The notes: generated by a model not told the origin, from the letters alone. 64,000 nt of DNA from Vibrio cincinnatiensis (GCF_022113815.1 NZ_SGOM01000009.1:89431-153430), one strand, 5' to 3'; shown: positions 39,184-47,548, counted from the first letter of the stretch. Made by a program: numbers and translations.

Positions 39184-39825
39184 ATGAAAACCACGGGAAT
39201 TCGCGCACAACAAAAAGAAAAAACTCGCCGCTCGTTGATTGATGCTGCTTTTCGTCAATTGAGTGCGGATCGGAGCTTTTCTAATTTGAGTTTACGTGAA
39301 GTTGCGCGTGAAGCGGGGATTGCCCCTACCTCTTTCTATCGACATTTCAAAGATATGGATGAACTGGGATTAACCATGGTGGATGAAGGTGGTTTGCTAT
39401 TGCGTCAATTGATGCGCCAAGCTCGCCAACGTATTGTCAAAGAGGGCAGCGTGATTCGTACTTCGGTTGAAACCTTCATGGAGTTTATTGAAAGTAGCCC
39501 CAATGTTTTTCGTTTATTATTGCGAGAGCGTTCTGGGACTTCTTTTGAATTTCGTGCTGCGGTGGTGCGAGAAATTCAACATTTTTCGGCAGAGTTAACG
39601 GAATACTTAATTAATACGGGTATGTCACGTGAAGAAGCGGTAGTCCAGGCTGAGGCCTCCGTAACTCTCGTATTTAGCTCAGGGGCTCAAGCTTTGGATC
39701 TAGAGCGACAAGCTCGGGATGAATTGGCGGAGCGTTTGATCATGCAACTTCGTATGATGGCAAAAGGTGCCCTTTGGTATCGGAAAGAGCGTGAACGTAA
39801 TCGATTGAAAGGAGGGATAGATTAA
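39184..39825 (+). CDS. fabR: Unsaturated fatty acid regulator FabR (TetR family)
   Basis: This 213-residue repressor has the N-terminal TetR HTH ([28 protein letters not shown]). In E. coli FabR represses fabA and fabB according to the saturation of acyl-ACP/CoA pools. An upstream in-frame UUG exists, but [15 protein letters not shown] is the family N-terminus. The stop overlaps the yijD start (TAATG), showing translational coupling, which is the E. coli arrangement as well. Confidence 0.95.
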   Translation: MKTTGIRAQQKEKTRRSLIDAAFRQLSADRSFSNLSLREVAREAGIAPTSFYRHFKDMDELGLTMVDEGGLLLRQLMRQARQRIVKEGSVIRTSVETFMEFIESSPNVFRLLLRERSGTSFEFRAAVVREIQHFSAELTEYLINTGMSREEAVVQAEASVTLVFSSGAQALDLERQARDELAERLIMQLRMMAKGALWYRKERERNRLKGGID

Positions 39826-40196
39826 TGACGAAGGAAATTCACAATGTTCATCAAGGCGCTGAGCGTAAAACCTTAGTGTTGGCGTTGATTACCGGGATGT
39901 CTGGTGATGCACTGTTGTCGTGGATGACGATGAGTGAGGTTTCATTTTCCATCTTCCCTTTAATTGCTTTAGTTTTAGCGGTACAAGCACTGTATCAAGA
40001 ATATTTGCGTAACCCCGTGGCTGAAGATATCCCGCTGGTGAGCTTGGCCTGCTTTTTTGTGGGCGCATTTGGCCACTCGGCTTTCCTTAAAGCTCAATAT
40101 CCGGATACAGGCTCAAATTTGCTTTCACTCTTTATTGTTTTAGTCCTTTTACTGTGGATTGGGAAAAAACTTGGGTTTATTGGCCGTCGGCACTGA
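39825..40196 (+). CDS. yijD: YijD family inner-membrane protein (DUF1422)
   Basis: This 123-residue protein has four hydrophobic helices (starting LVLALITGMSGDALLSW) and a short basic C-terminus (IGKKLGFIGRRH). This is the DUF1422/YijD pattern. It is coupled to fabR. Function is unknown. In E. coli yijD is followed by convergent trmA; here the island has been inserted between them. Confidence 0.93.
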   Translation: MTKEIHNVHQGAERKTLVLALITGMSGDALLSWMTMSEVSFSIFPLIALVLAVQALYQEYLRNPVAEDIPLVSLACFFVGAFGHSAFLKAQYPDTGSNLLSLFIVLVLLLWIGKKLGFIGRRH

Positions 40197-40227
40197 TCGT
40201 TAAACGCATATGATTTCCCTTCTACTA

Positions 40228-40263
40228 GAACAAAAAACGAGCCCAATGGCTCGTTTTTTGTTC
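40228..40263. terminator. Bidirectional terminator after yijD, formerly shared with trmA
   Basis: Perfect 16-base arms (GAACAAAAAACGAGCC and its complement) with loop CAAT and A/T runs on both sides. It ends yijD, and would have ended the original trmA on the opposite strand before the island was inserted. Confidence 0.93.
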
Positions 40264-40277
40264 TCAATCTTTTACCA

Positions 40278-40323
40278 CTACGCTTTGCGCTCTAGCAGTA
40301 CACCCGCTTCCATATGGTGGGTA
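40278..40323 (-). pseudogene. trmA: Relic of the original trmA 3' end
   Basis: Read on the minus strand, this encodes [14 protein letters not shown] and a TAG stop, which corresponds to the TrmA C-terminus ([14 protein letters not shown] in the intact gene at 58905). It is cut off from the rest of trmA by the island. The terminator just beyond it supports that this is the ancestral end of the host gene. Confidence 0.85.
40286..40323. other. Left attachment site (attL)
   Basis: This direct repeat of the trmA 3' end (TGCGCTCTAGCA...CCCGCTTCCAT.TGGTGGGT) is shared with 58913-58950. Beyond GGTGGGT the two sequences diverge. Confidence 0.82.
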
Positions 40324-40452
40324 AATCGAACCCTGAATCTTGTAGCGTCTTCTGAAATCCAGTTGCGTGTTTTAATTTATTGTTTTTATTTGAGTTTTAA
40401 TTGTGTGTTGTCCAAGGATGTCTTTAGTCGTACAATGAAAACTCGTCTTTTC

Positions 40453-40486
40453 CCGTACCCCACGCCGTACCCAGAGCCGTACCCAG
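40453..40486 (+). repeat. Three CGTACCC repeats, 12-bp period (left end)
   Basis: CGTACCC occurs at 40454, 40466 and 40478, each unit 12 bp and extended by CA or AG. The same repeat lies inside the right end at 58848 and 58860, in the same orientation. The layout suggests integrase arm-binding sites just upstream of the integrase gene. Confidence 0.7.
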
Positions 40487-40507
40487 AAATGCAGAGGTTT
40501 TTGAACC

Positions 40508-41767
40508 ATGACCAAGCGAATTAGCACCAATGCCACGTTGCAATCATTGAAAGCACAAGACAAAGAATACTTAGTTCCAGATAAAAAAATTGAAGGATTG
40601 AATATTCGTGTTCGCCCGACGGGCACAATGACTTGGATCTTTCGCTTTCAGGTCGGCAAAAAACACGAAAAAATAACCATGGGTCGGTATGTTAAGTTAA
40701 AACCGGAAACGGGGATGACGCTTGAACAGGCTCGAACAGAAGCAGGGCGTTACCGCAGTTGGTTGGAAAATAATAAGAATCCGAAGCAGGAACTAGCGCG
40801 AGAGCAGCGCGAGCAAGAGGAAGCGAAAACCTTTGACGATGCTTTTGCCAGTTTTGATGAGAAGCGTTTATCTAAGCAGCTGCGGGGAGAACAGGCGAGG
40901 GCAATCTACATCCGGGATATCAAACCATTTCTTGGTCACATCAAACTAGAAGAGTTGGGAATTCATGATCTTAATAAAGTATTTGATGCCAAGGTTGATG
41001 AGAATGGACAGAGAAAAGCGGGTGCGATTAGTGCATGCCATAGAATTATCAATCAGGTGATCAACCATGCGCTAGCTTTGAATATGATTGGTGCACACCC
41101 TGCACCACATTTGAAATCCAAGGATGTCGGTGGTGGTTCTAAGGTCACAAAACGCAATTTGAGCTTTTCAGAATTGAAAACACTGCTAACAAGCTTGCCT
41201 TCTTGGCGTACAGAGCCCTCAAACGTCCGGCTAATGCAGTTTTTGCTCGGGTGTGGGCAACGTATTAGTGCTGTGCTTGAAATGCGTTGGAGTGAGATAG
41301 ATTTGCAAGAGAAAGTATGGTTGTTGCCAGCCAGTTCAAAAGAACGTCACACCAAGAGTCAGGAGAGCCGAAAAGTACCATTAAGTGATTACCTACTGGA
41401 ACTTCTTAAAGAGCAGCGTGAGAATGTACCAAGCAAATGGAAACTTGTTTGGCCTCAGCTTATGGATGACAAACTTCAAGAACCCGCAGCAGTACGTACG
41501 CTAATCAAACGTAATTTACCGGAAGATTTTGAGCGTTTTTCGCCACACGATCTACGCCGCACCTTTATCAGCCGTTGTAGCGAAATGGGGTTAGATATTG
41601 TGGCGATTGAAAAGACGGTTGGTCACCAGCTACCAGGCATGTTGCGGGTATACAACCATCACGATTACTTTGAAGAGCAGTTAGTGGTATTACAAGCTTG
41701 GGGCGAGAAGTTGCAAGCTCTGACGGTTGCCAATGTAGTACCTTTATTAACGACGAAATCTGCATAA
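40508..41767 (+). CDS. P4-type tyrosine recombinase (island integrase)
   Basis: This 419-residue integrase has an N-terminal DUF4102-like arm-binding domain (about residues 1-95, GLNIRVRPTGTMTWIFRF), a SAM-like core-binding domain (about 108-205) and a C-terminal catalytic domain. The catalytic residues are R252 (GCGQRISAVLEMRW), H347 and R350 (PHDLRRTF), H373 (VGHQ) and probably Y382 (RVYNHHDYFEE). It lies about 185 bp from attL and reads into the island. It should recombine the two trmA-end repeats. Confidence 0.93.
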   Translation: MTKRISTNATLQSLKAQDKEYLVPDKKIEGLNIRVRPTGTMTWIFRFQVGKKHEKITMGRYVKLKPETGMTLEQARTEAGRYRSWLENNKNPKQELAREQREQEEAKTFDDAFASFDEKRLSKQLRGEQARAIYIRDIKPFLGHIKLEELGIHDLNKVFDAKVDENGQRKAGAISACHRIINQVINHALALNMIGAHPAPHLKSKDVGGGSKVTKRNLSFSELKTLLTSLPSWRTEPSNVRLMQFLLGCGQRISAVLEMRWSEIDLQEKVWLLPASSKERHTKSQESRKVPLSDYLLELLKEQRENVPSKWKLVWPQLMDDKLQEPAAVRTLIKRNLPEDFERFSPHDLRRTFISRCSEMGLDIVAIEKTVGHQLPGMLRVYNHHDYFEEQLVVLQAWGEKLQALTVANVVPLLTTKSA

Positions 41768-42179
41768 TGCTTGAGTGGTCAGTTTTACTCAGACAAAAAA
41801 TAAAAATGGGAGCTTAAGGCTCCTTCTAGTCTAAATAGGCTCAATAATAATGCTTTCGGAGTTTCCTCTGCTAGGTTATTTGAGTTAGTTCTGGTCAATC
41901 CAAGCTTTTCGGGATTGATCCAAAGACAAAATCAATGGCTACATCATCAATATATTGTGGAATAACATATCTAAGCGTGATTGCGTTTTGATCTGGTCTA
42001 AAGGAGGTATACGCAGTCACAATGGTATCTATAAATCACTAAGGCTCTCTCAGAACCGTAACTTAATGATATTAAAAGATTGAACATTGGTTAGTATAAG
42101 AATTACCATTATGCTCATATTTGTGTATGTCAATTTTTTATTCGGCGAGTTTATATGCGGCTGCTGAAGAGAGGATTAT
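41768..42179. other. Gap between integrase and the methyltransferase operon, with a possible gene relic
   Basis: No intact gene is present. A weak hairpin GGAGC/GCTCC (41809-41823) may end the integrase transcript. On the minus strand, about 42040 down to 41906, one frame reads as protein-like sequence (for example RPDQNAITLRYVIPQYIDDV) and ends in a stop, but is closed just upstream by TGA, so it may be a decayed gene end. The right end carries the promoter and GAGAGGA ribosome binding site of the next gene. Confidence 0.4.
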
Positions 42180-43679
42180 ATGATTTTTGATAGGATCAAT
42201 GTTAATAATCTGCTGTTGGATTTGGATAACTCTAGGTTCCCAAATCAACCTGAGAACCAGCGACAAGCGATAGAGTTTATGCTTAAACAGCAGGGAGATA
42301 AGCTGTTTAAGCTAGCAAAAGATATCATTGAGTTCGGCGTTGATCCATCAGAGCGACTCGTTGTAGTTAAAGATGAATCAGAGAACTACGTTGTAGTTGA
42401 AGGGAACCGAAGAGTTACTACTCTGAAGCTTCTTCAAAATATAGATATTGTTGATGAAGATAAAACTGTTCGTAAGATCAAAGGGTTATTGGCTTCGAAT
42501 CCTGACATTCCTCAAGCTGTGGAATGTGTCATCTATCAACAAGATGATGAAGGTTATGAGCACTGGGTTAACTTAAAGCATACAGGTGAGAATGATGGTG
42601 TAGGCCGAGTTCACTGGAAAGGTCAAGAGGTTGATCGCCATAGAGCTAAGCATGGTGAAACATCATTCGGCAACCAGCTAATCACTTTTATTACCAAAGA
42701 ATCGAATATCAAGAGTTCGATAAAGAGCAATACCAACAAGCTAAAAATCACCAACATCACTCGTCTATTGGGAGACCCTGCTGTGCGTGAGAGGCTCTCT
42801 CTTCATATGGTGACAGGAAGTCTGTTTTGTAAATGCCCAAAAGAGCAATTTGTTGAGCGTATCACTAAGCTACTTGATGAGATGCTTGAAACTGATGACA
42901 ACGGTAAGATTCAATTCACAGTTAACCGTATCAAGAAAAAGGATGATCGCAAAGATTTCATGAATCAATTGGGTATTGTTACTCCAGAGCAAGTATTATT
43001 GAGATCTTGGAAGCTGACAGACCCCGCTAGCTACTCATCAAAAGCTGATGGCAGTAGGAAGAATATTGATGCGAAACCTAGTGGTATAGAGAGTGAAGAT
43101 CTTTCGTCATCACTAGAGGGTAAACCGAAAGGTGAAACAGATCCTCAAACTACTACAGACAAGGAGACTGAAAATGGGAAGCCTAGCGAGGGGGCAGATA
43201 AACCAAAACCTTCAAACGGTAAAGGCAGTAAGCTCGCACCAAACCCTAACCGGAATATGCTTATTCCTGCTAGCTGCAAGTTAACTATTAGTGACAATAA
43301 GAAGTGCTCTGGATTGTTTAGAGAGTTGAAAAGTAAGCTAACTTTTGACGATCACCGATTTAGTATATCTGTTCTTATTCGTGTTTTCCTCGAAATGTCA
43401 GTCAGTCATTACATGGAGAAGCACCAGATCCAGCTGCAAAATCCTAAGAAAACAGGACTTCATGACAAAGTTGTTGCTGTAACTGATTGCTTGCTTGGTA
43501 ATAAGAAGATCACTGGACAAGAAGCAACTTCTTTGAAAGCCAACTCTAATAACTACTTTAAAGCTAGCGGTGCAGGCCAGCAATATGTTCATAATTTGCA
43601 CATGATGCCTGACAAAGTCTCAATTAATACCATGTGGGATAACTTGGAGCCTCTTTTCAAAGGAATATGGCAAGATTGA
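42180..43679 (+). CDS. ParB/Srx-like N-terminal domain protein with helical C-terminal domain
   Basis: This 499-residue protein has a ParB/sulfiredoxin-like N-terminal domain (about residues 5-125), including the box VVVEGNRRVTTLKLL (EGNRR at 74-78). A mixed central part to about 290 follows, then a Ser/Thr/Lys/Glu-rich linker (about 290-350) and a helical C-terminal domain. The last part (YVHNLHMM... LEPLFKGIW) recalls HEPN-like C-terminal domains seen in defence proteins. ParB-like domains of this kind bind CTP/ATP or act as nucleases in other families. It heads a five-gene operon. The function is not known. Confidence 0.75.
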   Translation: MIFDRINVNNLLLDLDNSRFPNQPENQRQAIEFMLKQQGDKLFKLAKDIIEFGVDPSERLVVVKDESENYVVVEGNRRVTTLKLLQNIDIVDEDKTVRKIKGLLASNPDIPQAVECVIYQQDDEGYEHWVNLKHTGENDGVGRVHWKGQEVDRHRAKHGETSFGNQLITFITKESNIKSSIKSNTNKLKITNITRLLGDPAVRERLSLHMVTGSLFCKCPKEQFVERITKLLDEMLETDDNGKIQFTVNRIKKKDDRKDFMNQLGIVTPEQVLLRSWKLTDPASYSSKADGSRKNIDAKPSGIESEDLSSSLEGKPKGETDPQTTTDKETENGKPSEGADKPKPSNGKGSKLAPNPNRNMLIPASCKLTISDNKKCSGLFRELKSKLTFDDHRFSISVLIRVFLEMSVSHYMEKHQIQLQNPKKTGLHDKVVAVTDCLLGNKKITGQEATSLKANSNNYFKASGAGQQYVHNLHMMPDKVSINTMWDNLEPLFKGIWQD

Positions 43680-43704
43680 TAAGAATGGCCAAATTGGTAA
43701 TAGG

Positions 43705-43745
43705 TTGCTACTATCCGCCCGCAGAAACAAAAGAATGAGTAGCAA
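43705..43745 (+). repeat. 8-bp inverted repeat in front of the methyltransferase gene
   Basis: TTGCTACT (43705-43712) and AGTAGCAA (43738-43745) flank 25 bases and end two bases before the ATG at 43748. The right arm covers the ribosome binding region, so a hairpin could limit translation, or the repeat could be an operator. Confidence 0.45.
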
Positions 43746-43747
43746 TT

Positions 43748-44599
43748 ATGGCGTTTTACACACCGCTTCGTTATCCCGGAGGTAAGGGAAAGCTAGCGTA
43801 TTACCTTAAAGCATTGATTGAAGAGAATGGACTACATGATGGTCATTATGTAGAGCCGTTTGCTGGCGGAGCAGGAGTTGCGCTTGAGCTAATGTTTCAA
43901 GAATATGTTCGACATATTCATATCAATGACCTAGATAAGGCGGTGTACTCGTTCTGGTTGTCTGTAATTGAGCATACAGAAGAATTGTGTGCTCTAATTC
44001 ATGATACTGCTGTGACTATCGAAGAATGGGAACGTCAGCGAACTATCGTTGCTGATAGCGAAAACAGATCTCCATTACAACTAGGATTTGCAACATTCTT
44101 CCTTAATCGAACTAATAGATCTGGCATACTTAAAGCAGGGGTTATTGGTGGTAAGGCTCAAGCTGGTAAGTGGAAGCTTGATGTTCGCTATAACAAAGAT
44201 GAGTTGATCAATCGCATTCAACGTATTGCAATGAATCGGGATAGGATTCATGTATATAATCTGGACACCGCTGAGATGTTGAAAAGCAAGCTCGATCACC
44301 TTCCTCAAGACACTCTCATCTATCTAGACCCACCTTACTATCTCAAAGGGCAAGGACTTTATCGGAATTTTTACAATCATGATGATCATGTTCAGATTAG
44401 AGATATTCTAGATGGCATAACAGATAAGCCCTGGGTTGTTTCTTACGACAATGCGCCAGAAATCTCGGATATCTATGCTTTATATCGTCAGAAAGTCTTT
44501 GATCTTCAGTACACCGCTCAAACTAAACGAGTCGGCTCTGAGATTATGATTTACTCGGATAATATTCGAATCCCTGACCTGAAGTTAGGTAAAAAATAG
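43748..44599 (+). CDS. D12-class DNA adenine-N6 methyltransferase
   Basis: This 283-residue enzyme of the Dam/D12 family has PLRYPGGKGKL at the N-terminus, VEPFAGGAGVALELM (SAM-binding motif) and TLIYLDPPYYLKGQGLY (catalytic DPPY). It should transfer a methyl group from SAM to adenine in a short site that cannot be predicted. No matching restriction enzyme lies in the operon, so it is either a solitary methyltransferase or linked functionally to the neighbouring ParB-like and GHKL proteins. It lies 68 bp after the ParB-like gene. Confidence 0.9.
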   Translation: MAFYTPLRYPGGKGKLAYYLKALIEENGLHDGHYVEPFAGGAGVALELMFQEYVRHIHINDLDKAVYSFWLSVIEHTEELCALIHDTAVTIEEWERQRTIVADSENRSPLQLGFATFFLNRTNRSGILKAGVIGGKAQAGKWKLDVRYNKDELINRIQRIAMNRDRIHVYNLDTAEMLKSKLDHLPQDTLIYLDPPYYLKGQGLYRNFYNHDDHVQIRDILDGITDKPWVVSYDNAPEISDIYALYRQKVFDLQYTAQTKRVGSEIMIYSDNIRIPDLKLGKK

Positions 44600-44651
44600 G
44601 ATAAGGATATTTTTTGCATAGTATAGCTGTTAAATCATTCTAACTGTAAGT

Positions 44652-45887
44652 ATGAAAAAGTCAGGGATTAGTGACAATAGAAGCGAAGGAGATAGTGTGG
44701 CATCGTCAAATATTCAAAAACAACGCTGGGCGAGAAATGTCTTCTCTCGTTATGCTAAAAATCATCGAAAGCGACTCAGAACAAGAAAGAAGTCTTTCAC
44801 AACTCGCCGGATTCCTTCATCACAAAGTGATGGTTTAAAAAGCGCTAAGCCTAAAACTGAGAAGTTTAAGCTTCTATCTAATGTGTTGACGGTTGCCCCT
44901 ATGTATCCTGAATACAGGGATAAAACTCTTTCTTTTTTTAAGGATATTGGTTCTTTTTTAGATTCTTCTGAGCAGAGTAACTTTTACGGAACAGTGCTCT
45001 TGAATCTAGGAAAGGTAGAGAAGGTAGATCCTAGCGGGTGCGCTTTCTTGTTTTCTTACATTGAAATGTTTCAAGAGCTGTACCCAAGAGTTAATTTCAA
45101 GATTAAATATCCAAATCAAATTAAGCCTCATGTCGGTAGCTCCGTTGAGACTATCCAACCAAATCACGTTTTTAACCACCTAGAGTTATATAAACAGTTA
45201 GGTAGTCCTAAAGCCCCCCTTTGCCATACACTTCCCCCTCCTAAGCTTAAGGTGTGGGAAACGGAATCTTTTGCCCAAAGTGACTCATCGTTGGTAGGAC
45301 AAATACTCGAAAACGTATGTAGGAAAGTACCAGATGTTTCACGTGAGCAAATTCCTAAAATATATAAGATACTAATAGAAGCGGTTAACAACTGCCCAGA
45401 GCATGCTTATGACGCATCATTCATGAATGAAAAAGGCTTACAATATAAGAAAACTCGTTGCTTGTTTGCTACTATGGAGGGTCGCCTAGTAGTAGTTGTT
45501 GCAGACCTTGGAGTTGGTATCCGTTACACTTTAGAGCATGGTAAGGCGAAAGATTCGTGGGAGCTTTTTAAGCGATTCCAACGGTTAGTCAGCAGGAACA
45601 AAGACTTTTCGTCTAGAGATAGCGAATGCTTACAAGGCATGATTAACATTAAAAATGTTCGCGAAAGAAGCTCAAGACATAAAGACTTTGACAATAGGGG
45701 CTACGGTGGAGTTGACTTACAAAAGGCTATTAAAGAGTTAAAAGGTCGGCTTTTGATTATGTCGGGCAAAGGCTCTCTTATGCTAGATGCATCAAACCCT
45801 GACTCAATGGATGTTGATCCTAAAGACTTTAATACGAGCTTGAATGGCACATTGATTTCCATGTCTATCCCATTAACAGTTAAATGA
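44652..45887 (+). CDS. STAS-like domain plus GHKL ATPase protein
   Basis: This 411-residue protein has a very basic N-terminus (RKRLRTRKKSFTTRR), a STAS-like segment (about residues 85-165, with VEKVDPSGCAFLFSYIEM), then a GHKL/HATPase domain (about 230-405). The ATPase N box is ILIEAVNNCPEHAYD, the G1 box VVVADLGVGIRYTL and the G2 region NRGYGGVDLQKAIKEL. No histidine phosphorylation domain is seen, so it is like RsbW-type kinases or conflict-system GHKL ATPases. A GUG at 44697 has GAAGGAG five bases upstream and may be the true start. It overlaps the next gene (ATGA). Confidence 0.8.
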   Translation: MKKSGISDNRSEGDSVASSNIQKQRWARNVFSRYAKNHRKRLRTRKKSFTTRRIPSSQSDGLKSAKPKTEKFKLLSNVLTVAPMYPEYRDKTLSFFKDIGSFLDSSEQSNFYGTVLLNLGKVEKVDPSGCAFLFSYIEMFQELYPRVNFKIKYPNQIKPHVGSSVETIQPNHVFNHLELYKQLGSPKAPLCHTLPPPKLKVWETESFAQSDSSLVGQILENVCRKVPDVSREQIPKIYKILIEAVNNCPEHAYDASFMNEKGLQYKKTRCLFATMEGRLVVVVADLGVGIRYTLEHGKAKDSWELFKRFQRLVSRNKDFSSRDSECLQGMINIKNVRERSSRHKDFDNRGYGGVDLQKAIKELKGRLLIMSGKGSLMLDASNPDSMDVDPKDFNTSLNGTLISMSIPLTVK

Positions 45888-46279
45888 TGAGTAATCGCAT
45901 GTTCGATTTAAAAGTGACTGACTTTACGAAGTACCCTGGACCAAGGTATATATCCCTTGGTGACAATAGTGGTGAAGAGTTTCGTGAACAGTATTTGATA
46001 GAGGCGCTTAAAGATGACCCGGAAGTTTCAGTTAACTTAGATGGAGTTCTTGGTTATGGTTCTTCATTCTTGGAAGAGATATTTGGTGGTATAGTCCGAG
46101 CTATGCCTTCCCATCCTGCAACTATACACCCAAATGGCGAGCCAATAGTTAAGCACGATTTTATCACTTTAGAAATGATTAATTTTATTGGTGACAACTT
46201 GGTTTCTAATGATGATCCTTCAGTTATTCAGGAAGTAAATAGTTATATCAGTCGTCAGATAAATGAGATTGAGGGATAA
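45884..46279 (+). CDS. STAS-like DUF4325 protein
   Basis: This 131-residue protein has the DUF4325 pattern: GPRYISLGDNSGEEFREQYL, a hydrophobic strand VSVNLDGVLGYGSSFLEEIFGGIVRA and a helical end. The domain is related to STAS modules of anti-anti-sigma factors. Its start overlaps the stop of the GHKL ATPase gene by ATGA, and the two are likely partners in a switch, by analogy with kinase-STAS pairs. The target is unknown. Confidence 0.85.
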   Translation: MMSNRMFDLKVTDFTKYPGPRYISLGDNSGEEFREQYLIEALKDDPEVSVNLDGVLGYGSSFLEEIFGGIVRAMPSHPATIHPNGEPIVKHDFITLEMINFIGDNLVSNDDPSVIQEVNSYISRQINEIEG

Positions 46280-46284
46280 TTAGA

Positions 46285-46830
46285 ATGACTTGGTGGATAG
46301 CTTTCATCATTGCTGTGTTAGGTTGGTATTTTACAGCTACCCAGAATGCCAAGAACAGTACACGAGCATTGATTAACCAAGAAATAAAAGAAGCGAGAGC
46401 TAAACTACATGATCTTATTGTGTCTTGCTCTCACGAAGACTGCCAATTTCCTCTAAGAGCAAATGGTGAGGACTTTGTGAAGATGCAGACGTATATCGTG
46501 TCAATTCAAGAGCTTGATAAGTTATATGTCTCTTATAATTCGCCTTATTTTAAACATATTAGGGCCATCAGTACTTGTATATCTTTATTGACTAAGCTCT
46601 CTGAATACCAATGCCTTAGCAAGGCCAAAGAGTTTATTCGTCATTGGTTTATACCACAATCACATGCGGCTTCTGAAAGTCATTACTCGACCTTTGAGTT
46701 GTTAGGACATACTTCGACTATTCGTCAGTCTCTAACCAGCGATGCAGAAGATATGAATGAAGAAACACGTCTTGCTATGTTAAACCTTGAGTATAAAAAA
46801 CTTTGCCTTTCTTATCAGTTCGTTAGTTAG
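46285..46830 (+). CDS. Membrane-anchored protein of unknown function
   Basis: This 181-residue protein has one N-terminal membrane helix (MTWWIAFIIAVLGWYFTA) and a mostly helical soluble part with several cysteines (LIVSCSHEDCQF, ISTCISLL, YQCLS). I do not recognise a family. It starts 5 bp after the DUF4325 gene and is the last member of the operon. If the operon is a defence system, a membrane-anchored last gene would be a plausible effector, but nothing in the sequence shows this. Confidence 0.7.
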   Translation: MTWWIAFIIAVLGWYFTATQNAKNSTRALINQEIKEARAKLHDLIVSCSHEDCQFPLRANGEDFVKMQTYIVSIQELDKLYVSYNSPYFKHIRAISTCISLLTKLSEYQCLSKAKEFIRHWFIPQSHAASESHYSTFELLGHTSTIRQSLTSDAEDMNEETRLAMLNLEYKKLCLSYQFVS

Positions 46831-46868
46831 ACTGTATGGTAATTCTAAAAAGTCTTTCAAAGCTAAAA

Positions 46869-46890
46869 TGGCTTAACCTCGGTTAAGCCA
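46869..46890. terminator. Palindromic hairpin between convergent genes
   Basis: A perfect 10-bp stem (TGGCTTAACC / GGTTAAGCCA) with a 2-base centre lies between the five-gene operon and the DUF4276 gene, whose stop it includes. T-tracts are weak on both sides. Confidence 0.6.
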
Positions 46891-47548
46891 GTGCTTCTAT
46901 GTTTTTTAGCCAACTATCAAACAAAGGGCATTTCTCACGCATAGTATCTAGGCCTACTTCTAAAGCTGCCAAAGTTCCTAAAAGTGGTTTTTCATAGCCG
47001 AAAATATGGCTTTCGATGCGCTTACTTGGTGCTGTTTGCGGGCTGTTGTTGATATGTTCTGGTGAGTCGAAGCTGTTTGCGATCTCGGTAAATACCCTTT
47101 CTAGTTCTACTCTATCCATACCTTCAGCCATCTTTATCGGATCGCTGAAGAGCAGTGCTTCAAACTCGTACATCTGCACGTAAGGGATAAACCGACGCAT
47201 AGCGTTCGCACCGATTTTCTCAGTCAATTTTTCAGCGAATGCGTTTTGTAGTGTTTGAGCCTTAACAGCGACAGGTGCATTGGCATCGACGGCATTCTTA
47301 CCAGGGAAGCTCTCTGGTAACCCGTAGAAATCAAAGAAGGTGGTGCAATAGCATTGTTGATCTGCCAGCAAACGCTTTTCGATATCAGGAGCAAGCCGTT
47401 CAAACTTGAAGTTTCCTCCTTTATGGCCTGGGCGACCGATAAGCCCTGGCATCAAGTAAATGCCTTTAAGGGAGAATGGCTCCACCAGCAACTCTTTCAC
47501 AAAAGCTTCTTCTGTTTGTCCTTCACAAATTACATGCACTATGGTCAT
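46883..47548 (-). CDS. DUF4276 family protein (TOPRIM-like partner of AAA ATPase)
   Basis: This 221-residue protein has the N-terminal VHVICEGQTEEAFVKELL, with the acidic TOPRIM-type EGxTE motif, and later YVQMYEFEALLFSDP, both hallmarks of DUF4276/RloB-like proteins. The start at 47548 overlaps the stop of the ATPase gene by ATGA; a longer upstream reading is unlikely. Such AAA/TOPRIM-like pairs resemble the abortive-infection pair AbiLi-AbiLii and the PARIS type, in which the second protein is the effector. That role is inferred. Confidence 0.82.
   Translation of the reverse strand: MTIVHVICEGQTEEAFVKELLVEPFSLKGIYLMPGLIGRPGHKGGNFKFERLAPDIEKRLLADQQCYCTTFFDFYGLPESFPGKNAVDANAPVAVKAQTLQNAFAEKLTEKIGANAMRRFIPYVQMYEFEALLFSDPIKMAEGMDRVELERVFTEIANSFDSPEHINNSPQTAPSKRIESHIFGYEKPLLGTLAALEVGLDTMREKCPLFDSWLKNIEALA

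Noticed and set aside
40453..40486. CGTACCC array as a CRISPR
   Set aside because: Units are 12 bp, with no spacers of uniform length and no cas genes.
41900..42000. YIDD tetrad in the minus-strand relic, like the reverse transcriptase YxDD motif
   Set aside because: The frame ends about 18 codons later and has no other reverse transcriptase motifs or a nearby retron RNA; a four-residue match is not evidence.
42180..44599. Classical type II restriction-modification system
   Set aside because: A methyltransferase is present but the neighbouring ParB-like protein shows no recognised restriction endonuclease motif, so the label is not justified.
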